The notes beneath the pieces were generated by a model. It was given only the letters and a program-made list of their open reading frames with translations, ran no database searches and was not told the origin of the DNA. A program made the position numbers and the translations under genes. A stretch of 64,000 bases of DNA. Origin: Oscarella lobularis. Taxonomy: Eukaryota; Porifera; Homoscleromorpha; Homosclerophorida; Oscarellidae. The stretch lies in assembly GCF_947507565.1 (NCBI RefSeq), contig NC_089179.1:2497747-2561746 (forward strand), read 5' to 3'. Of the stretch, positions 11,013 through 21,681 are shown in pieces (positions within the stretch are counted from its first letter, which is position 1; every line of letters starts with the position of its first letter).

Positions 11013-11938
11013 CTAGCACTCCCTCTTCTTCGGCTTGGCCTTGCGCTCGTCGCGATGCTCGTCGGCTTCGGACTCGTCGGCGTCGTCGTCGCGATGCTCG
11101 TCGCTTTCGGCTTCGTCCTCGTCTTCGCGATGCTTGTCGGCTTCGGACTCGTCGGCCTTGCCGTAGGCCGCGTCGGTCTCGTTGTCGCGATTCTTGTTGC
11201 TTCCGGCTTGGGCCTCGTCGTCGCGATGCTCTTCGGCCTCGTGGTAGCGACGCTCTTCGGCCTCGTCGTCGCGATGCTCTTCGGCCTCGTCGTCACGATG
11301 CTCTTCGGCCTCGTGGTAGCGACGCTCTTCGGCCTCGTCGTCGCGATGCTCTTCGGCCTCGTCGTCGCGATGCTCTTCGGCCTCGTCGTCGCGATGCTCT
11401 TCGGCCTCGTCGTCGCGATGCTCGTCGGCCTCGTCGTCGGCCTCGTCGTCGCGATGCTCGCTGTCGGCCTCGTCGTCGGACGAGTTTCGAATCTCGTCGC
11501 TGTCGGCTTCGCACTCGTCGTCGGACGAGTCTGTCTTGTCGTCGGCTAATTCTAGAAGCTTCTCGACGAGGGTTCTGGCGTTCCTCGACCGGAGGAGGCG
11601 AGCGAGTTCCTTTTCGACTTCATTGCGAACTCGCTTCCTCTCGCCGTAAAGTAGGCGAGAGATCTATGTTTCTCTTTATTAACCCGGGGGAAGAAATCGC
11701 GCAGAGTACTCACCATATCCTTTTCTGAAGCCTTTTTATCTGACAGGCAACACTTTTTAGGTAGGACCTCAGTTCCTTTTGGCTGTACTTCGAGAGCTCT
11801 CGCCTTAGCATGACTTGAAAAAGTTGACGTCGATATGATTCTGTGACACAGTTCAATGGCCTTTTCAAGGACTCCGGTTCGCGTGCACGTCTCGTGTTTG
11901 TCAACGCCCACCGCCCAAAGGCATACACACGCGCACAC
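11013..11938 (-). CDS. acidic repeat protein encoded by a minisatellite
   Basis: A minus-strand exon, 11663-11013, is open for 216 residues. It starts with a basic helical segment (RKRVRNEVEKELARLL), followed by EKLLELADD. It then becomes an acidic array of an 8-residue unit DDEAEEHR, about 15 copies with variants, and ends in a Lys-rich tail at a TAG (11013-11015). A 50-bp GT-AG intron (11713-11664) joins it in phase to an upstream frame starting at 11938; that first exon is less certain. Such acidic tracts occur in nuclear chaperone-like and chromatin proteins, but no domain fixes the role. The plus strand of the same DNA is also open, as a hydrophobic repeat, because the 24-bp unit is a multiple of three. 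Confidence 0.5.
11040..11540. repeat. 24-bp minisatellite inside a coding exon
   Basis: Tandem copies of a 24-bp unit containing CGTCGCGATGCTCTTCGG fill about 500 bp. Divergence is greater at both edges. Unit length preserves reading frame on both strands. Confidence 0.9.
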
Positions 11939-12822
11939 TTCTTTGGGATCATACCAATCATTCAGCTCTGCTTCCGCTCAAACGTCGTCTCATAAAAGGG
12001 CAATTCCGGCCACTCCCACAGAAGCCGATAGCAACGAACGCCATCATAGATCTACAAGAAAAGAAACAAAATGCATTTCTCAAAACAGTATTACGCGATC
12101 ACGACGCTGAAATAGCCGCGCAGAGTAGCGGATCAGCGTATTTCGCCGACCTCATGACACGTGTACGCCCTCCCAGGATATAAATCTGCCAAAGGCGATA
12201 ACGAGCGCAAAGTGTACCTCCCAACGCCCACCCGATCTGCCCCAGGTGCATGCCTTTTTTGGAGGTCATACAGTGCGCCCACGCATAAGCATCCACGTGA
12301 CTCTTTGTGAGAATCGCCGCGTCATTCAAATGTCATAGAATTTGTATTCTTTGAGGCGGTTTCAGACGCATAAGGAATACTTACTCTAACCTTTCGTCGA
12401 GGGATTAAGCGATCGACGTCGTACCTTTCGCGTGATTCCGTTCGATTCCGGAAATGTACGTTTACAAGTTTTCTTCCTTCGTTCTTTTTGACACTACTCG
12501 ATGTCGTCTGCGAAATAGCATCTATTTCTTCCTTCCTAAAGATTGGTCCAGCCGATTTTCGTTCCGTTCTTTCTTTCGTCTTCCATTTCGCTTCGAAAAT
12601 CCGTTGCTATGAGCGTTTCGATACCATTTTCTAGAGTCTACGCTCCATTTCGCGACTATCCGCTTGCACGAAAAGACGCGCAAAGGAAAGACGAAGAGAT
12701 CTGTCGAGCGGATTTTGCTTCCCTGTCTTTGTTCGTCAGATACGGCTCGGAGACGTCTGGCCGAATGGTCGTCATGGGCGTCGCCAAAAAATCTTAGCGC
12801 GCTATCTTTGTACATCGAAAAC
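11939..12822. other. intergenic, no gene recognised
   Basis: No supported gene. Near 12269 lies a CAGTGCGCCCACGCATAAGC word nearly identical to one at 5517. Region 12500-12800 shows basic, codon-like frames without motifs and may be 5' sequence of the HIRAN-like gene. Confidence 0.35.
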
Positions 12823-13237
12823 ATGCCCGAATTCACCTTTTCTTCCGTAGTGAAGGCCGTGAAATTGTACGTCGGGGCCGAAAACGTCGCAAAGAAGGTC
12901 CCAGTTGTCCTGGAGTGGGACCAACGCAATCGGTACAACCGATACGCCGTTTCGGTCATCGCCAAGTGTCGCGGCGTTTTAAAAATGGCTGGGCACCTCA
13001 CCAAAGAAGACGCGGCGAAACTTGGGCCCTTCTTGCGCAGCGGGACGCTTACAGCCGTGGGCTAAGCGCACATTTTTCATTCAACATACACTGTGTACTG
13101 TAATATTTATGTGGCAGTTAATTTCAAGTGACCTCTACGCCACTGAAAGTCGGTCCTACCAGCATCGCGTGGCCGACGTCATAGTAACCGTCAGCGGCAC
13201 CGAAGACGTCGTGGAAAATTTTAAAAATATGTTTTAA
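12823..13237 (+). CDS. HIRAN-like domain protein 1
   Basis: A 117-residue two-exon gene: exon 1 from ATG 12823 to 13056, a 61-bp intron at 13057-13117, exon 2 to TAA at 13235-13237. The middle matches the HIRAN pattern: a buried strand VVLEW, the DxxNxYxxxAVxV segment, then GHLTKEDAAKLGPFL and a GTLTA strand. Exon 2 supplies the last strands (HRVADVIVTVSG). HIRAN domains bind DNA 3' ends in SNF2 helicases such as HLTF. Free-standing small versions are abundant in sponges and cnidarians and their role is unknown. A pogo element is inserted only 9 bp beyond the stop codon, so it lies in the probable 3' UTR. A related gene is at 24.4 kb. Confidence 0.65.
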
Positions 13238-13248
13238 AATTATATGTA

Positions 13249-14995
13249 CCGTATTTGACCGATTTAAAGCCGGGCTCGAACAAACGCCGGGTCTTGTTTA
13301 GACGCCGGGCATTTTAGCTACCCTTCAGTAATAGAAGCCGGGTTTCTAATAATCGCCGGGTCCCGGACGACTGCCAGCTTGAATCCCGACACCGCGAAGA
13401 CAAATGTCCAAGCGCAGCAGCTACGATGTCGCTACGAAGCTTCGCGCCGTGGAATTCGCAAAGAATCATTCAGGTGAAGCTGCTGCAAGGCATTTTCGTG
13501 TTGATCAAAAACGGATCAGAGACTGGATAAAAAACAAAGAAAAACTCGTCAAAGAAAAACGCAGAGGAGGCAGCAAAAGTAAGAGATTGCTGGGTGCTGA
13601 CAAAAACCACACGACGAAGGCATGGAGGCTGCTCTATTCGGCTGGATAATGGAAATGCGCAGTGACAATCTCCGGGTGTCTCGGCGAATGATTACAGAAA
13701 AGGCAAAGCAGCTTTCGACTTCATCTTCTTTCAAAGCCAGTATCGGTTGGCTCAGAAGATTTATGAAGCGTCATGCACTTTCCCTTAGACGAAGAACGAT
13801 GATCAGTCAAAAGGCGCCGGCAGATGTTATTCCGAAGCTTGTACGATTTGTTCTGTATCTTTGTTCACTGAGGATCACTCATAAATTTAACAATGACGCT
13901 ATTTTTGCCATGGACGAAACTGCGTGTTGGTTCGACATGCGGTCAGACACCACTGTTCATCAAACTGGCGCTCGTTCAGTTGTCCTTAAAAGCACAGGTC
14001 ACCAGAAAGACCACTTCACGGTTATTCTTTCTGCTAAAGCTAACGGAGCCAAACTCAAACCTTTTGTTGTTTTTAAAGGAAAGGGCACCCGACTTCTAAA
14101 AACTTTGAAGTCAATAACTGGAATAGTTGTGAAGTTTAGCCCAAATTGTTGGATGAATGACTCCCTGACGAGTGAATACCTTCACGCTATCATTGGCTCC
14201 GTGGCGTTTACAAAGCGCCTTTTAGTCTGGGATGCCTACAAATGCCATACAAGCAAAGCTGTAAGCGCCGAAATTTCTAGGATGAAAATACTTCCAGCTG
14301 TAATACCAGGAGGGTGTACTAAGTATATTCAAGCACCAGACGTTGTCTGGAATGCCATTTTCAAAAGTCATCTTCGCCGTTGTTATGATGATTGGTTGTC
14401 AGCACCATCATGCCATGAGTACACAAAAAGTGGAAATATGAAGCCGCCGTCTCGTTCGTTGCTTTGCGAATGGGTGAAGTCTTCCTGGGCAGAGATCCCA
14501 GAAGAAGTCATACGGAATTCGTTTTTGTCTTGCGCCATAATAGCATCAACCGATGGCACAGATGACGACAAAATTCATTGCTTTAAATCAGGCGAAGAGT
14601 GCGCTGAAGGGAGAAAAATCCTTGCAGAAGAAATGAGCAATTTTGAAGTCTTCAAATTCAATGATGTTCAGCAGTTACCATCTGATGACGAGAATGACGG
14701 TGAAAAAGAGGAAAATGAAGCACTTATCGAGGACACAGATGAAGACGAAAGTTCCAACAGCGATGCTAGCACGTTAAGTGAAACAGAAAGTGACGAATTA
14801 TCGGACAATACCATAATTCTTTAGAATTATGCTTCTTGTGATGTTTGTATTGTCGCTTGCTCAAAAAAATGAAAGAGGTCTTGCCGATGACATTTATAAA
14901 AGCCGGGTTCCATTTGTCGCCGGGTTCAAATTAACGCCGCATTGTTAGCCTTTTCAAGGAAATAGACGCCCGGGCGTTTATTCGGTCAAATACGG
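13249..14995 (+). mobile_element. pogo-family DNA transposon, complete, with TA target duplication
   Basis: Inverted ends share CCGTATTTGACCGA perfectly (left from 13249, right ending 14995) and then continue as looser matches. TA flanks both ends (13247-13248, 14996-14997), as expected for the Tc1/mariner/pogo superfamily. The first about 130 bp contain five GCCGGG words at about 20-30 bp spacing and the right end contains several more, probably transposase-binding sites. One transposase gene lies inside. Total 1747 bp. Confidence 0.9.
13404..14824 (+). CDS. pogo-family (Tigger/CENP-B-like) transposase, one frameshift
   Basis: Start ATG 13404. The N-terminal HTH reads YDVATKLRAVEFAKNHSGEA. 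A CENP-B/HTH_Tnp_Tc5 region follows with WIMEMRSDNLRVSRRMI and SIGWLRRFMKRH. The DDE_1 nuclease has D in AMDETACW, D in LVWDAYKCH and the third D in QAPDVVWNAIFK, so the DDD triad of the pogo family is complete. A long acidic tail ends at 14824. Frame changes by one base near 13618-13622: the HTH frame runs out at 13649 while the rest begins at GCATGG. A 41-bp GT-AG alternative would delete conserved residues, so a one-base deletion is likelier. Otherwise the copy looks recent. Confidence 0.88.
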
Positions 14996-15189
14996 TATGC
15001 GTTTATCAAAAATATATGTATCAAATAGTACAATTGGCTTTTTTTTGCGAGATTGAGGGTTGGGGCCACAATATGCTCAGGAGTCGAACCTGACCATTCC
15101 CCTCCACTGACACGAGAGTCAGTGGAACTGCGTAAAGCAGTATCTCTAACTAAACGAACAAATGAAAATTAATAATTTGAATCTAACCT

Positions 15190-15625
15190 CAAAACTCGAC
15201 GATGTGACTTATACTTCTTCAGTGCTTCTTTGACTTCATTTACGGCCGATATTCCATTCCTATAAATTTCAAGATACTCGCGCGCTTTTCTCAAAAATTT
15301 GCGAATTCTATCTAAGGGGACGGCATCCAGAGCTGGTTCACGTTTTCTTGAAGTCCAGTGATGGAGTAACTAGTTGCATAGTCGTGGCGTTTCTCGTTTG
15401 GCCTCCGCCCATAGATGCTCGATGGGATTGCACTCGCAGTGGAACTTCGGTATGATGTCCGGCGTCTCTGGCAATCTTTTCCTCAAGTGATAGTTCTGAT
15501 GCAAAATCCGGGTGAAAATTCTTTCACCATGGCCTTCCTCAACATTTCTTCTGTGTATCGTTGTCGTCGCACCAAGCATTCCTTTAGACCAATGTTCTCT
15601 CCGCTAGAATTTGTCATTGAAAAAA
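15190..15625 (-). pseudogene. Tc1/mariner-like DDE transposase C-terminal remnant
   Basis: The frame 15579-15370 contains PKFHCECNPIEHLWAEAKR, the conserved segment holding the last acidic residue in a Tc1/IS630-like DDE_3 family. In other frames, upstream text (NIGLKECLVRRQRYTEEML) and downstream text (ALDAVPLDRIRKFLRKAREY, then KKYKSHRRV) continue the same domain. Frames change at least twice, so this is a decayed C-terminal piece. Confidence 0.75.
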
Positions 15626-16707
15626 ATTGACCCTCCCACTCAGTATCCCTCATAATTGGTGTGTTTTTGCTCCCGGCTTATCTATCATGCGGTTTGCGTT
15701 TAGTGCGTCACTAGCTCGTTTGCCCGCGCTACGCGCGGGCGTTACTTCCTGTTGCTTTTTCGTTTGGGTAGTTTTATGAGTTCGATTAGCGTTATATAGG
15801 CTGCACCACGTGGAAGTTCGAACGCTTGCAGCCCATAAAAATTGTGTACGTAACTATATGATATAAAATAGAGAGGATGGGCGGAGAATATAATTGTGGT
15901 AAGCAAGATATTTTATGTTATAGAATTATAAATATAAGACTTACGTTGAAAGGATTTCGGTATAAACGACATTTTTTGTTGTATTGCACAGGGACAGGAC
16001 AGGAAATACGGGAAATGCGGGCGTGGATTAAATTTGAAAATATCTTGAAGGAGACGGTGAAGAGGACGGTGGTAGAGAGTATGCGTGTTCGAGAATGTTT
16101 TTGCGGTGTCGTGCAGTGATGTCAGACGGAGGGAGTGTCAAGGAGTAGGAGTGCTCGGGACTTTGTGGGGGGGGGGAAGGGGGGGTGTCGCGACAGGAAG
16201 CTTGGTTGACGGGCGACGTCATCGTGACGGAATCGGCTGCGGAGAGTTGTTCTACTGCAAAGAAGAAATGCCGGCTATGTTCTGCGACGAAAGAAGCGGC
16301 GATTTATAAAACCTGCGCGATCGAGGTCATGGACAGATTTTCGGCGCTTTAGCGCTCGATTTTCAAGGCGACAATGACGAACGCTTTTTATGCCCCATTT
16401 TCGATGCGATGCAGAAGAATTCAAAGAGTTCAATTGTCTCTTTCTTCTAAAGGGAAGGAATACTACGCAGTCGCGGAGCGAATGATCGACTAACGGCGAG
16501 ATATAAAGTCGATTTTTGACAAAAAGGATAGGATAGTGAGAGAGAAAACAGCGAGGAAAACGACGCGAATAACAGGGAAAGCTTGGGGATGCAATGGCGT
16601 CGTAAGAGAAGCCGGCATGTAAAAAACGTGTCCAGACAACATTGTTTTGAGAAGTGTATTTTGGAACGATCAAACTCAAAAGCGCAGAGTAAAGTAAGGA
16701 ACGCAGG
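15626..16707. other. intergenic, no gene recognised
   Basis: Several short frames overlap on both strands without motifs. A G-run of 9-10 bases with neighbouring G-tracts lies at about 16167-16184. No repeat or RNA gene is evident. Confidence 0.35.
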
Positions 16708-16827
16708 TGCCAAGTGGCAGCTCAGTTATCTCCCAAGTGGAAGATATTTATCTGCCAAGTGGCAGATGTCGAATGATGATTAATCTGCCAAGTGGCACAT
16801 ATTGAAAGATTAATTTGCCAAGTGACA
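16708..16827. repeat. array of five TGCCAAGTGGCA palindromes, 3' of RPA-like gene B
   Basis: Units start at 16708, about 16731 (decayed), 16753, 16786 and 16816 (one change), roughly 22-33 bp apart. Each is TGCCA/TGGCA inverted around two bases. The array begins about 50 bp beyond the stop of the gene at 16877, so it lies in its probable 3' UTR. It mirrors the arrangement behind gene A with an unrelated word. Confidence 0.85.
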
Positions 16828-16876
16828 GATATTGAAAGATGATTTTCCTTGGAACTCAACACGGTCCGCCGCAAAC

Positions 16877-19455
16877 TCAGTCGCTGGAGGAGGGAACAGA
16901 GGCTGGCTTCGGTCTTTCAACTCTTGTAATGCTGCCGTGATTCAAGAAGGCATTGAATGGCTCTGCCAACAATAACTTGACTTCGTCGACGTCCTTCAAC
17001 GGAAGCTGAGCGATTTGGGATAGCACATCTTCGTAAGCGGTGCAGAAGAGCGGGGCGCAGTTGGCGGTTTGAAGAGTAAGCTCACAGGTTGTAACGGCGG
17101 TGCAAGATAGCAGACGGCTGATAGTACGGGAAGAAGAGCATCGCGCTGCAGCGGGTTGTTCTGGAAGTAACTTAACGTTGCCTTTCTTGCACATCGGACA
17201 CTTTTTTTCGGCAGAAAAGTTGCTCCCGCTGATAACCCTGACATCGAGGACTTTTTCGTGGGTCGTTTTGTCGTCGTGGTCGTGCATCGGAGCGGCGATT
17301 CCGATTTCGGTAATGGGCACAATCACGGCGTTTTTCTTCGGCGTAAATAAAGAGTGTTTGTCGGAGTAAGTCTTCTTTCGCACCCCAGAGAGCTCATAAC
17401 ACTGATCCTTTTACAATTGGCCAACGAATTGCGACCACAGATCGACATTGCCGACGCCAGTCGAGTCTGCGATCTTAACTTTTTGAACGACGCTGTCGTT
17501 CTGCGTCGAACGCGAAGGTTCGACACGAATAGCCTTGACTCTCACAATGACTGGTTCGGCGTACTCTTCTATCAGTTGAGAGAGAGTGATGTGCTTCATG
17601 GAAAGCTGCTCGCTCTCCTCGCTTTCCTCGAGCACGACAGTTTCGTCGAACGACTTGAGCGATTGCTCAAAGACCGTCGTCGAGTGAACCTGCAATTCTG
17701 CCTTCGGAATTCCCGTAAAATTGCTAGTTTTCACTTCGCAATTGCCGATTATCACAGGATCGCCTTTTTCGCGAAAGGCTTGCAACAGATCGTGACCGGG
17801 AGGCTCGGCGTTACGGGGGCTGAAAGCGACGAATGGGATGCTTTTGTCGTTGTCGGCTAATACGCCGCGATAGTATTTCTTTGCAAGACCGCTCTTAACG
17901 GGGGAAAGAGATGCGACGATTCCGTGCACTGTTGCGCGACATCCGACGTCGGCGGTTTCGATCTTGGCGATGGAATCGTACTCTAGCTGTTTTCTCTTTT
18001 CTTCCGTGGGCTCTGAGACATGACGCAATCTGCCAAAGTAAAGATGGCTGTCAAAAAAGGTCGCGCAAAAGTGCTGCGAAAACAAATCAAGGGCCAGGCC
18101 AGTTCCTCGAGCAAGGACGTTGCTTGGAAGCACCGAAAGGCCAGCATCTTTTAGCAAAAGGCGGCGGTCTTCTTTCGGCAGGCGAGCCAATTCATGCCTC
18201 ATCTGCGCGCGACAGCTCAAGTCTCCCGCGTCTCTTCCGCTAACGACAGCACGAATACTTTCTAAAACAGCTGTTCTCTGGCGAACAGTTCTGTCGGACG
18301 CGAGATGGGACGGATCGCGTGGCATTGCGGTTCGCACAAACTGCATTTTCTAACAACATGACATAGTGCAGACAAAAAACGAACACTATATTACTTTTCC
18401 GCGTTTTCCAGCCAGGATTACTTTCACGTCGTTTGCTTCAGCGGACGACGACGTGATCATTCTTTACACTATATTGGCCGCTGTTTCTTTCTCGACCTTC
18501 GTAGGCGTTTCTACGGTCTTTCGCAATACGTCTGCAAGCGTATCTGCACGCGGAGTGCATTGCGGAAGAGTGGGAGGGGCAAGTGAACCTGAAGTTAGGT
18601 CATAGTCCTCCCCCTCCTCCGGGCACAAATGGCTCTCAAATTGTTCAAGAGTGAAAATATTTTCACAGCCGTGAGGACAACGCATCTATGAAATTGAAGA
18701 TTGAATATTTAGAGCAGCATATCAAAATCTCTATATACGCACCTTCAATGATCGCACGCTCGTTTCCAGTTCGTGAACTCTTTTAAATAGCACGTCTTCG
18801 CTCGGAGATTTTTCCTCCAGCAATAGTTGCTCGCAGTTTCTTGTTGGACACATCCATTCGGCTCCCGGTAATAGATCGCGATATTGCTTTGTCAAGCAAT
18901 CGAGATGCTGGCACTCTGAAGTGACAGGTCTGTCCACAGCGTCTTTGCACTCAGGGCAAAGAAGGAGCGCCACAAAATCCGGGTGATTGTAATCGAGAAC
19001 GAGATCCGGATACAGAACTTGCGGTCGTTTGAAGTAGGGCGGAGCCATATAGAGTGGAGAAAGCGTTCTAAAGCTTCCACACTGTTTTTCTTAGGTCGGC
19101 CCGAAACCTTTGCCCGCTCAGCCGAAGGTCAACCCTTTGCATTTTTGCAGCGCATTTCGCATGCAAAACACGAACCGCCGCTGTCATGATGATCTTCCCA
19201 AGAAACAGCTTTCTGGATCGGGCGATACAGTCGTCCGGTGCTTTTGGCTGTCTTCCAACGCTTCGCGATCACCCAGCATTGTTCGCACACGCTGAGAGGG
19301 TGTAGCTCCGCTTGATCTGTCGCGACATCGACGTCGAAAGCGTCTTGAATAGCTTCTGCGTGATCTTGGCACGAATACTGACGTCTGGACCGTCTGGAAA
19401 GCAGTTTTGCGCAAATTCGGCCAAGGGAAAGCAGAAATTGGCGATGCTCATTCAT
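16877..19455 (-). CDS. RAG1-N-like zinc/RING module fused to RPA-like OB folds (gene B)
   Basis: Exons 19455-19134, 19089-18743, 18685-18395 and 18349-16877 join in phase across GT-AG introns of 44, 57 and 45 bp. Exon 1 has a RAG1-like CEQCW ... WEDH ... CFAC zinc module. Exon 2 has a divergent RING (CPEC, CQHLDC, CPTRNC). Exon 3 has RCPHGC ... FESHLC, like the finger after the RAG1 RING. Exon 4 starts with a helical segment (SDRTVRQRTAVLESIR) that follows the RING in RAG1-N-like animal proteins. It continues into OB fold 1 (HGIVASLSPVK to VLADNDKSIPFVAF), OB fold 2 (KIADSTGVGNVDLWSQFV) and a zinc ribbon (CPMCKKG). Single in-frame TAA codons sit at 18464-18466 and 17411-17413; homology continues past both. 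So this is a recent null allele, a readthrough product, or two genes. The RAG1 transposase core is absent. Confidence 0.65.
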
Positions 19456-19726
19456 TTGAATCGCGTAAAACTAACGCTAGGCTTAGCACCCGTACATAAT
19501 GACAAAATCCCTGTCTGGCGTCACGAAAAAAGTGCCGGTTTGGTCTTAATTATGTTTATAATGGAATTAAATTTGGCACCAATTTACCTTTTAACCAATC
19601 TCTGGAAAACTGGCAAAATGCTTCAGTAGCATGGCGAGTTTAAGCACCCAAAAGGTACTTCAAACAGGCAACCAATACCCATCTTTTTATAACGAAATCT
19701 TCGAAATCGGAGAGGTCACCGAAATG

Positions 19727-20222
19727 ACCAAAAACCATGGACTATAGCTCACGGTTGCATAAAAATCTCAACTCACAGATTTCCAAATAAACGCGCTAGA
19801 TCTAATCCATTTTATCAGTAGAACAACCCTACGAGGTCAAACACTTAGTATCGGTCAAATTTCACACGAAAAAAGACCCCTTTTGGTACACGTTAATATT
19901 AGTCCCGCCCCTTCAAAAAAGCAAAAAAATTGGATCGGTAGACTAATTTGAGATGTTAGAACCAACTAGATACTAAATGCCTATCGTTTGACGTGAAAAT
20001 CTTGAGATTTTGAGAGATGCGGTTTTTGGCCAAAAACCATGAGCTATATAGTTCATGGTTGCCTTAAGACTTCAACTCGCGGATTTCCAAATAAACGCGC
20101 TATGTCTACTCTACTCTATCAGTAGAACAGCCCCACAACGTCCAACACTTCGTACCGCTCAAATTTTACACAAAAGACCTCCTTCTGGTACACCTTAATA
20201 TTAGTCACGCCCCTTCAAAAAC
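19727..20222. repeat. tandem duplication of a roughly 300-bp non-coding unit
   Basis: The segment beginning CCAAAAACCATGG near 19730 recurs from about 20029 (CCAAAAACCATGAG) with the same order of words: ATTTCCAAATAAACGCGCTA, TATCAGTAGAACA, then TTAATATTAGTC. Identity is roughly 80 percent by eye. Each unit contains a short palindrome around a CTATA core near its start. Confidence 0.8.
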
Positions 20223-21681
20223 AAGGGCCCCTTCCTTTTTTCCAAATCACGAACGTCTGTTTTACTTGCCTTTCACGTTCCTGCTTCTATTATAACGCAG
20301 AACTTGAGCGTCGTGGCGATGGACGAAAACGACGATCGGCCGTCCACGTGGTGCAAGCTAGTTCTAAAAAAGGGCCTTCGATATTTATCTCAAAAGATAC
20401 TCATTTCGTTCTACCTTTTCTCTTGTTCCAGCGCCTTTTCGTTGCTTTTTCGACGATATTTTCGTAATACTGTTTTCTCACAAACCTATGCCGAATCTTT
20501 CTAAAAGTGCTTTTAACAAACCAATAAAAGTCCTTTAAAGTTATTTGGAAGACAGGAACTGGAATAAAGAAACGAAATAGTGTCGACGAACGTGTGCTAT
20601 CAAGCGTTATCCGGGAGTTATCCGGGACCTCACGCAGTAGAATAACTGCCGCAGTGGAACAGACGTGGTGTCTCAAAGATACAACGGAGAAATAAGATAT
20701 GCTTCGAAACTGTATGGCGTTCATTTTTCAGCTAAAATTTAATTGAATCCTTACATCATACGTCTAGGAGGAGCGAGGACCCGTACAGACACTTCGGTAT
20801 ACCTGTTTCTCTGACGCGCAGAACTGACGCTTGAATGTAGGCTTCGCGATGAATGATTCCGGCGAAAGAGCAGAAGAAGTCTTTGTCTTAGACCGGTCTT
20901 TCGACGACAACGAAAGTTTCAAGTAAACCAAGAACGTACACGTCTTAACTCAAGGAATTTATCGCTATTAATTGTTGAATATCCCACTATCGAATCGTAC
21001 GCCTATCGACTATTTTTTACTATACAGGTAAGATCTTAATTTACAATTACTACTTAATTAAGGTTTACTGCACTGTGATTAAGCGATGATTTTTTAGATT
21101 GGCAGGGAATGCGGACTTTCAAAAACAAAGATAATGAATTATTTTGAAACATTGGCAAAACACCTTAAGGCAGTGGAAAGTAAAAGCGTTTCTTTTTTCG
21201 TCTCAGGTTTGACAGCGTCACCTAGGCACAGTCCAGAAAGGTTCTTATGGCCAGCCCTAGGTGAATCCTGTCCAGTCCAAGTCTGAACAACCTCACTATT
21301 AAAAGAGTCATCGACGCATTGGCTTTTCTTTGCAACTCTTACGAACTTGGCAAAAATTACGTAGGAATTGTCGGGAAAGGAAAACAGAGGCAACTAGAGA
21401 TTCGCTTGATCATTTAAATTGGCATGTGCGAGCGCTAGCGAAGCATCGCCATTAATTGGTGTGTGTATAAACTCAGCGTTGGTATTGTTGGGTCTGTATT
21501 CATGTCTGGTTTATATATAGAATGACAATCTATTTTTTGTCGTGTATAATTTCTTATAATAAGTATTTTCATGCCTCAAACAAATTTAGTAGAGTTACTA
21601 TGAATAAGAATTTGCTTATAACATTTTTGGCATTCAGTCCCTTTGGGTGTCGTGTTCCCATACATGTGATTAATTGTCGTT
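20223..21681. other. intergenic, no gene recognised
   Basis: Short frames only (for example 20401-20724 and 21139-21393 on the minus strand), none with a motif. Confidence 0.35.

Noticed and set aside
10941..11549. 202-codon plus-strand frame with repeated LFGLVVAM, like a membrane protein
   Set aside because: It is the antisense reading of a 24-bp minisatellite; the opposite strand gives a spliced acidic protein with non-repetitive flanks.
13404..13660. 41-bp GT-AG intron near 13580 to explain the pogo frame change
   Set aside because: It would delete the RLLGADKN-type segment conserved between the HTH and the next helix in pogo proteins; a one-base deletion fits better.
18464..19455. RAG1-N-like exon 1 stop (TGA 19129-19131) plus a 2-base frameshift near 19055 as disabling mutations
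   Set aside because: A 44-bp GT-AG intron at 19090-19133 removes the stop and puts the next exon in frame without any frameshift.
16877..19455. A RAG1 recombinase or RAG1/RAG2-like transposon
   Set aside because: Only the N-terminal zinc/RING type of region is present; no catalytic core, RAG2-like gene or RSS-like ends were found.
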